Origin: Gammaproteobacteria bacterium | GTDB lineage: Bacteria; Pseudomonadota; Gammaproteobacteria; SZUA-152 | Assembly: GCA_003229995.1 (NCBI GenBank) | Contig: QIGJ01000387.1 | Location: 1-12,034 of the forward strand | Direction: 5' to 3' | Length of the DNA: 12,034 nucleotides | In this document: positions 1 to 5,970 of the stretch, piece by piece | Numbering within the stretch: the stretch's first letter is position 1 | Layout of the letters: each line of letters begins with the position of its first letter | Notes under the pieces: model-generated | What the model was told of the DNA's origin: nothing | What the model saw: only the letters and a program-made list of their open reading frames with translations | Database searches by the model: none | Program-made: the position numbers and the translations under genes

Positions 1-84
1 ATGCGTGACAACGAAGTCATCACTGCCGCCAATGAACATGGCATCGCCATGGTATTCACAGGCATGCGGCATTTCCGGCATTAA
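1..84 (+). CDS. purH: 3' end of purH: bifunctional AICAR transformylase / IMP cyclohydrolase (partial)
   Basis: The frame open from base 1 translates to 27 residues ending in AMVFTGMRHFRH and a TAA stop. This C-terminus is highly characteristic of PurH, whose last residues are usually a close variant of GMRHFRH. PurH carries out the last two steps of IMP synthesis, formylation of AICAR and ring closure, in the cytoplasm. Only the tail of the transformylase domain is present; the ATG at base 1 is an internal methionine, not the start. In many gammaproteobacteria purD follows purH. Here purH is followed at once by a palindromic repeat and a minus-strand gene, so no purHD operon is seen. Identification rests on this short motif and is quite secure. 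Confidence 0.9.
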   Translation: MRDNEVITAANEHGIAMVFTGMRHFRH

Positions 85-91
85 TCAAACA

Positions 92-305
92 TTAGGAATG
101 GGCACGGAATAACTTCCCTGTTTTGCAGCCCGTCTTCGCTCGTGCTTCAATCACAAAAACTTGAAATAGAGCGCACTTTTTTTGTTCGGCAACTGCTCCT
201 GCGTTGCTCTACCTCCTGCATCCATGCAGTCGTCAATCAGAACGAACAAATACGCACTAAATCCAGGCACCAAACAGGGGGGGGTTATTTCGTGCACGTT
301 CCTAA
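92..305 (-). repeat. Palindromic MITE-like element, family A copy 1 (with internal insertion)
   Basis: The left end TTAGGAATGGGCACG and the right end CGTGCACGTTCCTAA are imperfect terminal inverted repeats, with similarity extending about 29 bp inwards. The interior matches the reverse complement of the element at 5466-5620, sharing segments such as GCCCGTCTTCGC, TTCAATCACAAAA and GGCACTAAATCC-like sequence. It is about 60 bp longer because a block at about 188-238 (beginning GCAACTGCTCCTGCG) is absent from the other copy. No transposase is encoded, so it would have to be mobilised in trans. It begins 8 bp after the purH stop. Confidence 0.75.
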
Positions 306-308
306 GGT

Positions 309-361
309 GGAAATAAACAACTCCGCAGCAAGCTGCGGGGAATTAAACCCAAAGAGATTAA
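309..361 (+). repeat. Hairpin repeat, family C copy 1
   Basis: A short stem (CCGCAGC-AA-GCTGCGG, 323-338) is followed by GGGGAATTAAACCC and AAAGAGATTAA. The same unit recurs at 1349-1388 without the left stem arm and at 5809-5849. The repeat supplies the stop codon of the Sel1-repeat gene on the opposite strand. Confidence 0.7.
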
Positions 362-999
362 TGCGGTTTTTTGTTTTCTTCCTCAAACGCAACAACGTAT
401 TTTTCAACATATTGTCCGGCCAACAGCTCAGCTTCTTTTAATTGTGTACCGCTTAATTGCTGCAAGGCATGATCGCGACTTTGTTCTGCAACCTTATCAC
501 CTTGTCTCGTTGCGGCATTCAACCAAGCGTAGGCCTGCACATCATCCTGCTCCACACCCTGTCCTTTGCCATACATCAAACCCAGGTTACGCTGCGCCTC
601 GATGTTGCCTTGCTCTGCTGCTTTACGCCACAGTGATATAGCCATGGCCCTATTTTGTACAACGCCTTTGCCTCGAAAATAAAGCCCGGCAAGCGCTGCT
701 TGTGATCGACCGTCTCCCTGCTCTGCAAGTTTTTGCCACCAACGGGCGGCTTCAGCAAAATCCTGTGTCACCCCTTGGCCATAAGCATACATCTGCGCCA
801 GATTAATTTGTGCGGTAATGTTTCCCTCGTCGGCTGCTTTGCGATACCAGTATGCGGCTTTTTCATAATCCCGCTGACGCCCCTGGCCGTCATAATACAT
901 CCAGGCCAGCGCCTGCTGGGCACGTACATCATCCTGCTCTGCCAACATCGAAAACACCCTAAATGCCTCGACAAAATTTCCATCATTGACCGCAGCCAC
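358..999 (-). CDS. Sel1-repeat (SEL1-like/TPR-like) protein, probably truncated at its 5' end
   Basis: The 213-residue product has four successive Sel1-like repeats at about residues 27-60, 61-96, 97-132 and 133-168. Each carries the AQ..L..MY..G.GV...-A..W..KAA.QG pattern of these helix-turn-helix repeats, which mediate protein-protein contacts. Sel1 proteins of this kind are usually exported, with a signal peptide followed by a DFDEA-like first helix. Here the frame DFDEAVAAVNDGNF is open only back to a TGA about seven codons before the GTG at 999. There is no ATG, no signal peptide and no convincing Shine-Dalgarno sequence. An IS4-type transposase fossil lies just upstream (1172-1372), so the 5' end may have been lost by insertion and decay. 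The stop codon falls inside repeat C copy 1. It could be expressed from the GTG as a cytoplasmic remnant or be a pseudogene. The domain call is strong; functionality is doubtful. Confidence 0.7.
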   Translation of the reverse strand: MAAVNDGNFVEAFRVFSMLAEQDDVRAQQALAWMYYDGQGRQRDYEKAAYWYRKAADEGNITAQINLAQMYAYGQGVTQDFAEAARWWQKLAEQGDGRSQAALAGLYFRGKGVVQNRAMAISLWRKAAEQGNIEAQRNLGLMYGKGQGVEQDDVQAYAWLNAATRQGDKVAEQSRDHALQQLSGTQLKEAELLAGQYVEKYVVAFEEENKKPH

Positions 1000-1171
1000 T
1001 GCCTCATCAAAATCACATCAAAAAACCGGTGATCATTCTGCGCCACATAAATTTTATTTCCCAAATTCCCAAAACGTCATTTTACGCAAAAATTACCCAT
1101 ACTGAAAATACCCACCTGTATTCATACCTGGCTTCCCTGGTCCCGTCATTTCACCTCACCACGAAAAAATA

Positions 1172-1372
1172 GAAAGCTCTGTATACAGGGAAAAAGGGGT
1201 GACAATAAGGTTTCAAGTACACGATTTGTTGTGGAAACCAGCGGGGATGCTTGTCCGGTTTGTTTTCGTAGATCACCCAACACAAGGGCAGTGCATACTC
1301 ATGATCGAGCAGTCTATCAGGGTTGTGGGGATATTTTCATATCATTTTTGGAATAAACCTGCGGGGTATTAA
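1172..1372 (+). pseudogene. IS4-family transposase remnant with internal deletion
   Basis: An open frame with no proper start reads ESSVYREKGVTIRF, then DLLWKPAG, LVRFVFVDHPTQG and, after ILM, IEQSIRVVGIFSYHFW. From memory, a group of IS4-family DDE transposases has the same blocks in this order (a VYGEK.VT.R-type start, DLLW.P.G, VRFV.V.HPTRG, a segment with YG.RFKIE..FKQA, then YHFW). The stretch between the HPTRG block and the IE residues is missing, which removes the conserved Tyr/Arg of the YREK region. Only about 60 codons remain, ending at a TAA inside repeat C copy 2. It cannot be active. The family call is from recalled motifs, not from a search. Confidence 0.6.
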
Positions 1373-1388
1373 ACCCAAAGAGATTAAA
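1349..1388 (+). repeat. Hairpin repeat, family C copy 2 (left stem arm missing)
   Basis: The sequence GGAATAAAC-CTGCGGGG-TATTAAACCC-AAAGAGATTAAA matches C copy 1 except that the bases forming the left stem arm are absent. It is in the same orientation as copy 1, so the Sel1 gene and the transposase fossil lie between two direct C copies about 1 kb apart. Confidence 0.65.
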
Positions 1389-1439
1389 CAATTCCGCCAA
1401 TAATGGTATGGTGCAGACTTGTCATCACACGCCAACAAA

Positions 1440-3143
1440 ATGACCATTCCATTGCGCACTTTAATTCACAATGCACTGCCTGCTTGGCTATTGATTTTTT
1501 GTGTGATTGTCTTCGCCAGCGGCCTTGGTGGCGATTTTGTCATGGATGACTGGCCCGTCATCAAAGAAAACAGCAAAATAACCGACACAAAATATATTCC
1601 GGATTATTTTACCCGTGGCGTCTGGGCCAATACCGATTTAGCAGAAGAGACAGGAATCGGAGGCCATAGCCTTTATCGTCCCATATTTTTACTGACGCTG
1701 AATCTCTCCTATCAGCTCTGGGGAGACAATCCTCTGGGCTACCACGCACTCAACCTGACGCTGCACAGCATCAACACCCTCCTGGTGTATTTTTTAATTC
1801 TTGGTTTTCTGTCACCGGCCTACCGCATGGTTGCAGGCATGAGTGCCGCCATTTTTGCCGTACACCCCGTACATGTGGAATCGGTTGCCTGGATTGCAGG
1901 AATGACCGATCCTCTGGTCTCATTTTTTTTACTCAGCGGCTTTTTGTTACACCGTCGCGGGTATCAACCCGCATCCCGACCCAAAAAATCAGGGTATGCC
2001 ATCGGTGCTTCACTGTGCTTTGCGCTGGCACTGCTCTCTAAAGAAACGGCGATATTTTTCCCGCTGATACTGATTATTTACGATGTATTATTTCAGCGCA
2101 GCACCTTGCGTTCAAAACCTTTCATCGCACGTTATCTGACCTATGCTGCACTTTTGCTGATCTATTTTGTACTGCGCAGCAACGCATTGGACGGGGGCGA
2201 TGCACAACAATCCGGCGCATGGGCACGCATCAACTTTCAAAATTTTCCGGTATTGCTGGCATTTTTTACCCATTATATTCAGTTGCTCGTTTTCCCCTCA
2301 CCATTGGAATATTATTATTCTCCCCCCACCACAGGCATGTTGACGCTTATTACAGGTGGCCTCTTTTTTATCGGCGCATTATTTTATCTGCCACGCGCCC
2401 TTCGCCAGCAACACGGTCTGTATGTGCTGGCTGTTGCATGGGTCGTAATCACGCTGTTACCCGCCCTGCCCATTGCCCTGTTTGATGAGCCGGTATTTGC
2501 ACAGCGTGTACTGTATTTACCGTCGGTCGGTTTCGCCATGCTCATCGCCTGGGCCATACGACAGGCACAACAACGTAGCCATACTATCGGCGCTGTCGTA
2601 AAAACTGTGGCCATCGTATTTTTGATTTCCTTTTCAATCGCATCCATGACAGAAATAGCCGACTGGGAAAATGACACGGTGTTTTACACTCAGGCGATGA
2701 AAACCAATCCTGATTCTTTCAAGCCTGTTGCCGGTCTGGCAGCCGCTTATGCGCGCAATACAGACCAAGACACTGAAGCAATTACCGGTCTCTATTTAAA
2801 GGCCGCTGAGCTTGCCTCTCGCGAAACCGACAAAATCAGCTTTCAGGAAAATGCAGCGCGTATTCATGGGCAAAGCGGAAACACCCGCGAAAGCGAACAG
2901 CTTTATCATGACATTGTGCGCCGTATGCCAAAGCGCTCATCCGCCTGGGTAGGTCTGGGCAACAACGCCCTCGCCCGAGGAGAACAACAACAAGCGCTAA
3001 GGTTTTATCAACGCGCCTATGAGACTGACTCGAATAACCGTATCGCCAGCCATAATCTTGCCTTGGTCTATCAACAACTGGGCAGATTGGAACGTGCTGC
3101 TTTTTTTCGGCGTTTAGCTCAAAACCCACCAGCGACACAATAA
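1440..3143 (+). CDS. TMTC-like membrane glycosyltransferase with C-terminal TPR repeats
   Basis: The product has about 567 residues. It starts with a membrane segment followed by a loop bearing an acidic pair (FVMDDWPVI). This is the position of the catalytic acidic residues in GT-C fold enzymes that use lipid-phosphate sugar donors. Further hydrophobic segments follow (I count about 11), with HPVHVESVAWIAGMTDPL and LLSKETAIFFP, which resemble conserved TMTC blocks. The last 140 or so residues form soluble TPR-type helices (for example LYHDIVRRMPKRSSAWVGLG). Eukaryotic TMTC proteins are O-mannosyltransferases of the ER; the substrate of bacterial homologues is generally unknown. I chose ATG 1440; an in-frame TTG at 1419 would add seven residues, and neither has a clear Shine-Dalgarno sequence. 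No partner gene is adjacent. The family call is good, the reaction is inferred. Confidence 0.8.
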   Translation: MTIPLRTLIHNALPAWLLIFCVIVFASGLGGDFVMDDWPVIKENSKITDTKYIPDYFTRGVWANTDLAEETGIGGHSLYRPIFLLTLNLSYQLWGDNPLGYHALNLTLHSINTLLVYFLILGFLSPAYRMVAGMSAAIFAVHPVHVESVAWIAGMTDPLVSFFLLSGFLLHRRGYQPASRPKKSGYAIGASLCFALALLSKETAIFFPLILIIYDVLFQRSTLRSKPFIARYLTYAALLLIYFVLRSNALDGGDAQQSGAWARINFQNFPVLLAFFTHYIQLLVFPSPLEYYYSPPTTGMLTLITGGLFFIGALFYLPRALRQQHGLYVLAVAWVVITLLPALPIALFDEPVFAQRVLYLPSVGFAMLIAWAIRQAQQRSHTIGAVVKTVAIVFLISFSIASMTEIADWENDTVFYTQAMKTNPDSFKPVAGLAAAYARNTDQDTEAITGLYLKAAELASRETDKISFQENAARIHGQSGNTRESEQLYHDIVRRMPKRSSAWVGLGNNALARGEQQQALRFYQRAYETDSNNRIASHNLALVYQQLGRLERAAFFRRLAQNPPATQ

Positions 3144-3179
3144 AACAGAAGTGTCACACCGAATCAGCGCTTTTGCTTT

Positions 3180-3324
3180 GATATACCCGTAGCGTTTGGG
3201 ATTTAGGTTTAAATGTGCATCATATTTATTTCGTGGCCAGGCAAAATGACGCGGAATAGTCGTTCTATTGCGGAATCAATAGGGCGTGCAGTTAGACCTA
3301 AATCTCAATCGCTACGGGTATATC
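3180..3324 (-). repeat. Palindromic MITE-like element, family B copy 1
   Basis: The left end GATATACCCGTAGCG and the right end CGCTACGGGTATATC are perfect inverted repeats. The match continues with mismatches for about 30 bp (ATTTAGGTTT against AGACCTAAAT). The centre holds GGAATAGTCGTTCTATTG. The reverse complement aligns along its whole length with the element at 7615-7769. There is no coding capacity. It fills the gap between the TMTC-like gene and modB. Confidence 0.8.
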
Positions 3325-3347
3325 GCTTGTTGTCAATACACGCAGCG

Positions 3348-3365
3348 GTTTTACGATAGTAAAAC
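3348..3365. promoter_or_regulatory. Perfect palindrome upstream of modB (possible operator)
   Basis: GTTTTAC-GATA-GTAAAAC is a perfect 7-bp inverted repeat with a 4-nt centre. It lies about 45 bp before the modB ATG and just upstream of the TATAAT-bearing palindrome, where a -35 region would fall. A regulatory role is inferred from position only. Confidence 0.35.
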
Positions 3366-3374
3366 ACCGACTAA

Positions 3375-3395
3375 AAATCGATATAATAACGATTT
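3375..3395 (+). promoter_or_regulatory. modBC promoter -10 embedded in a palindrome (candidate ModE-type operator)
   Basis: The 21-bp stretch has arms AAATCG and CGATTT around TAT/ATA, and contains an exact TATAAT at 3382-3387. A transcript starting about 7 bp later would have a leader of roughly 17 nt before the modB ATG at 3411. The half sites (ATCGATAT, and ATCGTTAT on the other strand) resemble those recognised by the molybdate repressor ModE, but without the usual spacer. No good -35 hexamer is visible. The promoter is plausible; the link to ModE is speculative. Confidence 0.35.
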
Positions 3396-3410
3396 AGCGC
3401 TTAATTTATC

Positions 3411-4091
3411 ATGCTCTCCGAAACCGACATTCTCGCCCTGTGGACCACGCTCAAGCTGGCCGGGCTGACTACGATCATCCTGTTATTGCTGGGTACACCT
3501 CTGGCCTGGTGGCTGGCACACAGTCGTTTTCGCTACAAAGTGATTGTTGAGGCACTGGTCGCACTGCCACTCATCCTGCCACCCACGGTGCTGGGTTTTT
3601 ATCTGCTTATCATGCTTGGCCCCAATGGCCCTCTGGGCCCGCTCATGCAAAGCCTTGGCATCCAGTCTCTGGCATTTACCTTCACGGGGCTGGTTATCGG
3701 TTCGGTGTTTTATTCACTGCCGTTCGTCGTGCAGCCTTTACAAAATGCCTTCGCTGCCATCGGCCGTCGCCCGCTGGAAGTGGCTGCCACTTTGCGTGCC
3801 CGACCCATGGATCAATTTTTCAGTGTTGTATTACCGCTGGCAAGGCCCGGTTATATCACCGCTGCGGTGCTCGGCTTTGCTCACACGGTGGGAGAGTTTG
3901 GTGTGGTGTTAATGATCGGCGGCAACATTCCCGGCGAAACCCAGGTACTGTCTATCGCTATTTATGATCATGTTGAAGCGCTGGAATACGGGCAGGCTCA
4001 TGTGCTATCTGGCGGTTTGCTATTACTGTCGTTTATCTTGTTACTGACTGTTTATACATTGAACCGTCGTTACCGGCTAACATCCACATGA
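3411..4091 (+). CDS. modB: ModB, molybdate ABC transporter permease
   Basis: The 226-residue product is a short inner-membrane permease with about five to six membrane segments, near residues 10-31, 43-69, 84-107, 143-165 and 195-218. The EAA-type coupling loop ([10 protein letters not shown] from residue 123, then VVLPLARPG) contacts the ATPase. It is followed by [22 protein letters not shown], quoted here in two parts as [11 protein letters not shown] and [11 protein letters not shown], which is typical of the NifC/ModB branch that moves molybdate or tungstate. Length is normal for ModB. The ATG at 3411 is the natural start, although no strong Shine-Dalgarno sequence precedes it. The stop overlaps the modC start (ATGA), showing translational coupling. 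The usual upstream modA (periplasmic binding protein) is absent; a repeat and the TMTC-like gene stand there instead. Tungstate or sulfate specificity cannot be fully excluded. Confidence 0.9.
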   Translation: MLSETDILALWTTLKLAGLTTIILLLLGTPLAWWLAHSRFRYKVIVEALVALPLILPPTVLGFYLLIMLGPNGPLGPLMQSLGIQSLAFTFTGLVIGSVFYSLPFVVQPLQNAFAAIGRRPLEVAATLRARPMDQFFSVVLPLARPGYITAAVLGFAHTVGEFGVVLMIGGNIPGETQVLSIAIYDHVEALEYGQAHVLSGGLLLLSFILLLTVYTLNRRYRLTST

Positions 4092-5188
4092 CGATTGAAG
4101 CACAACTGCATTTAAAGCGCGACAACTTCACATTAGACGCCATGTTCTGTGTGCCGTCGCATGGCATTACTGCTCTGTTCGGCCCCTCGGGTTGTGGCAA
4201 AACCACGCTGTTACGTGCCATTGCCGGACTGGAAAAAGAGACACGCGGCCGGTTTGTCATCGGCGATACGGTGTGGCAAGACGAAACACGTTGCTTGCCT
4301 ACTCACCAACGCGAACTGGGCTATGTCTTTCAGGAGGCCAGTTTGTTTGAGCACCTTTCTGTACGACAAAACCTGGAATATGGTCTCAAACGACTGCCTG
4401 TGGAAACACCACGTTTTGATTTTGATCAGGCGGTAACACTACTGGATCTCGCCGCGTTACTACCGCGTCAACCTGCCCGGTTGTCCGGTGGCGAGCGCCA
4501 GCGGGTCGCCATCGCTCGCGCCCTGCTCAGCAGCCCACAACTGTTGCTAATGGACGAACCACTGGCGGCACTGGACCAGCAGCGCAAACGGGAAATTCTG
4601 CCCTTTTTTGCACGCCTGCACAGCGAGCTGGATATTCCCATGCTGTATGTCAGCCACGCAGCCGATGAAGTGGCACGTCTGGCCGACCATCTGGTATTAC
4701 TCAACGACGGTCGTGTACAGGCCAGTGGGCCCATTGCGGAAATGCTCACCCGTGCCGACTTGCCGTTGGCCCATGATCATGATGCAGCCGCCATTATCGA
4801 GGCCACCGTGTCTGGCCATGATACACAATTTGGTCTGACCCAATTGACCTTTCCGGGCGGTCAGCTCAGTGTGCCACAGCCTGGTTCAGGCAGTGGGTTA
4901 CCCATAGGGCAGGCTGTTCGCTTGCGGGTGCTGGCGCGCGATGTCAGCCTCACTCTGAAGCAGCAGACCGGCACCAGCATTCTGAACATCGTACCCGTTA
5001 CCATCACCGCGCTAAACGCAGAAAACGCGGAAAACGTCATACAACCCACAGCACAATTATTAGTGCAACTTGATGTCAACGGCGTGCCACTGCTCGCCCG
5101 CATTACCCGCAAATCCGCTATGGCATTGGCACTTGAATCCGGCAAAGCCGTCTTTGCACAAATCAAAGCCATCGCCTTGCTGGACTGA
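4088..5188 (+). CDS. modC: ModC, molybdate ABC transporter ATP-binding protein
   Basis: This 366-residue ATPase drives molybdate import with ModB at the cytoplasmic face. Walker A is GPSGCGKT (32-39), the Q-loop is near Q82, the ABC signature is [15 protein letters not shown] (132-146), Walker B is LLLMDEP (152-158) with a D-loop ALD, and the switch histidine is H190 (YVSHAADEV). After a linker, residues from about 295 to the end form a single TOBE/Mop-type domain (starting [10 protein letters not shown] and ending with [10 protein letters not shown]), the oxyanion-binding extension expected of ModC. Length and domain order are those of full ModC proteins. The start overlaps the modB stop by four bases. 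A hairpin followed by five T residues lies 22 bp after the stop, so modBC appears to end here. Confidence 0.92.
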   Translation: MTIEAQLHLKRDNFTLDAMFCVPSHGITALFGPSGCGKTTLLRAIAGLEKETRGRFVIGDTVWQDETRCLPTHQRELGYVFQEASLFEHLSVRQNLEYGLKRLPVETPRFDFDQAVTLLDLAALLPRQPARLSGGERQRVAIARALLSSPQLLLMDEPLAALDQQRKREILPFFARLHSELDIPMLYVSHAADEVARLADHLVLLNDGRVQASGPIAEMLTRADLPLAHDHDAAAIIEATVSGHDTQFGLTQLTFPGGQLSVPQPGSGSGLPIGQAVRLRVLARDVSLTLKQQTGTSILNIVPVTITALNAENAENVIQPTAQLLVQLDVNGVPLLARITRKSAMALALESGKAVFAQIKAIALLD

Positions 5189-5210
5189 TTATTCATATCA
5201 TTCCACTCAG

Positions 5211-5233
5211 GGCGTGTTTTCAGACGCCTTTTT
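5211..5233 (+). terminator. Rho-independent terminator after modC
   Basis: GGCGT (5211-5215) pairs with ACGCC (5224-5228), followed directly by TTTTT (5229-5233). The stem is short but the U-tract is well placed, and it separates modC from ffs. Confidence 0.6.
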
Positions 5234-5251
5234 GGGTATCATAGCCGCCCT

Positions 5252-5279
5252 CTGACATGAACCGGATCATCGGTATCAC
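5252..5279 (+). promoter_or_regulatory. Possible ffs promoter
   Basis: CTGACA (5252-5257) and TATCAC (5274-5279) are spaced 16 bp, giving a start near 5286. That is about 9 nt before the apparent mature 5' end of the SRP RNA, consistent with 5' trimming as known for 4.5S RNA. The -10 match is weak. Confidence 0.3.
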
Positions 5280-5294
5280 GTCAAACCGTTTTAT

Positions 5295-5409
5295 GGTGAC
5301 CCGTGTTGGTCCCCTCGCAACGATAAATTGTGAACCCCGTCAGACCTGGAAGGGAGCAGCGGCAGCAGTGGATTCGTGTGCCGGGGTGTGGCTGGTGCGG
5401 GTTGCCACC
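5295..5409 (+). ncRNA. ffs: Signal recognition particle RNA, small bacterial type (4.5S RNA)
   Basis: The roughly 115-nt stretch has the features of bacterial 4.5S RNA. Complementary ends (GGTGACCCG at the 5' end, CGGGTTGCCACC at the 3' end) close a long hairpin. TGTTGGTCCCCTCGCAACG matches the conserved proximal stem. The apical domain contains GTCAGACCTGGAAGGGAGCA, with the GGAA tetraloop, and the partner strand GCAGCAGTGG then GTGTGCCGGGGTGTGGCTGG. This RNA binds Ffh and targets ribosomes making membrane and exported proteins to FtsY. The short form without an Alu domain is that of Gram-negative bacteria. It stands alone between modC and a repeat-rich stretch. Confidence 0.95.
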
Positions 5410-5412
5410 CTA

Positions 5413-5440
5413 ATCTCAGCGGCGAGATATCGTTTCTCTT
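5413..5440 (+). terminator. Weak candidate terminator of ffs
   Basis: ATCTC (5413-5417) and GAGAT (5424-5428) can form a 5-bp stem followed by a T/C-rich tract (CGTTTCTCTTCTCTTC). The position just after ffs fits, but the stem is weak. Confidence 0.3.
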
Positions 5441-5465
5441 CTCTTCATAGCGTTAGACACCCGAT

Positions 5466-5620
5466 AAGGAATGGGCACGCAATAACTTCCCGGTTTAGCG
5501 CCCGGATTTAGTCCGTATTGGTTCGTTCTAATTGAACAAAAGTGCAGGAATAGTCGTTCTATTTCGAGCTTTTGTGATTGAAGAACGGGCGAAGACGGGC
5601 TGAAGGCGTGCCCATTCCTA
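5466..5620 (+). repeat. Palindromic MITE-like element, family A copy 2
   Basis: The ends AGGAATGGGCACGC and GCGTGCCCATTCCT are perfect 14-bp inverted repeats. The interior carries GGAATAGTCGTTCTATTTCG, a core also found in family B. It is about 155 bp and non-coding, and its reverse complement aligns with 92-305. It is the most intact copy of family A in the window. Confidence 0.8.
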
Positions 5621-5778
5621 ACCCACCCGGCATATAAACAAACCGAACAAACTGGGTCAGCGGCGCTTAAAGTATTGTGGTGCTACGCGTTGGGTCTGGT
5701 GAGGTGCCGTTTATCTAAAGCAATAACAACCCCACAGCAAACTATCTCGCTACGCGAAGCGGAGTATTAGACTGCCCG

Positions 5779-5800
5779 TTCAAACGCATACGCGTTTGAA
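5779..5800. repeat. Perfect hairpin, 9-bp arms
   Basis: TTCAAACGC-ATAC-GCGTTTGAA is a perfect stem with a 4-nt loop, followed by AAAAAA on the plus strand. A smaller imperfect hairpin (CTCGCT/AGCGGAG, about 5748-5764) lies just before it and repeat C copy 3 just after, so three hairpins stand in a row. As a terminator it would need a U-tract after the stem, which is absent on both strands. Confidence 0.6.
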
Positions 5801-5808
5801 AAAAACTT

Positions 5809-5849
5809 ACGCAGCAAGCTGCGGGGAATTCAACCCAAAGAGGTTAAAA
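5809..5849 (+). repeat. Hairpin repeat, family C copy 3
   Basis: The stem CGCAGC-AA-GCTGCG is followed by GGGAATTCAACCC and AAAGAGGTTAAAA, matching C copy 1 with two substitutions. The orientation is the same as copies 1 and 2. Confidence 0.65.
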
Positions 5850-5858
5850 GCATAGTAT

Positions 5859-5895
5859 TGGCTGGCGGATGTGTTACCTGTACAACCGCCAGCCA
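5859..5895 (-). terminator. Strong inverted repeat downstream of the minus-strand exported-protein gene
   Basis: TGGCTGGCGG and CCGCCAGCCA form a perfect 10-bp stem with a 17-nt loop. It lies about 75 bp past the stop of the minus-strand gene at 5971. Downstream on that strand the sequence is AT-rich (TACTATGCTTTTAA) but has no immediate U-tract, so it is an atypical terminator, or a transcript-stabilising or converging barrier structure. Confidence 0.4.
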
Positions 5896-5970
5896 CACAA
5901 AACATTCTACATCGAGTATCGTAAAAATACGTCTGATACAGCAATGATTATCACATTGTCCGCATAATCA

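Noticed and set aside
142..441. Plus-strand frame beginning inside family A copy 1
   Set aside because: It lies within the palindromic element, repeat C and the 3' end of the Sel1 gene; no protein features.
1151..1336. A 61-codon minus-strand open frame (ending FFPVYRAFYFFVVR) opposite the transposase fossil
   Set aside because: It has no start codon, and the plus-strand frame over the same bases carries ordered transposase motifs, so this is most likely its shadow.
3286..3468. Short plus-strand frame from repeat B copy 1 into modB
   Set aside because: The LNLNRYGYI translation is only the terminal repeat read as protein; the same appears in copy 2.
4861..5196. Minus-strand 111-codon frame opposite the end of modC
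   Set aside because: The opposite strand encodes the ModC C-terminal TOBE/Mop-type domain; shadow frame.
5257..5511. Plus-strand open frame over the SRP RNA
   Set aside because: It is explained by the conserved ffs sequence and the adjacent repeat; not coding.
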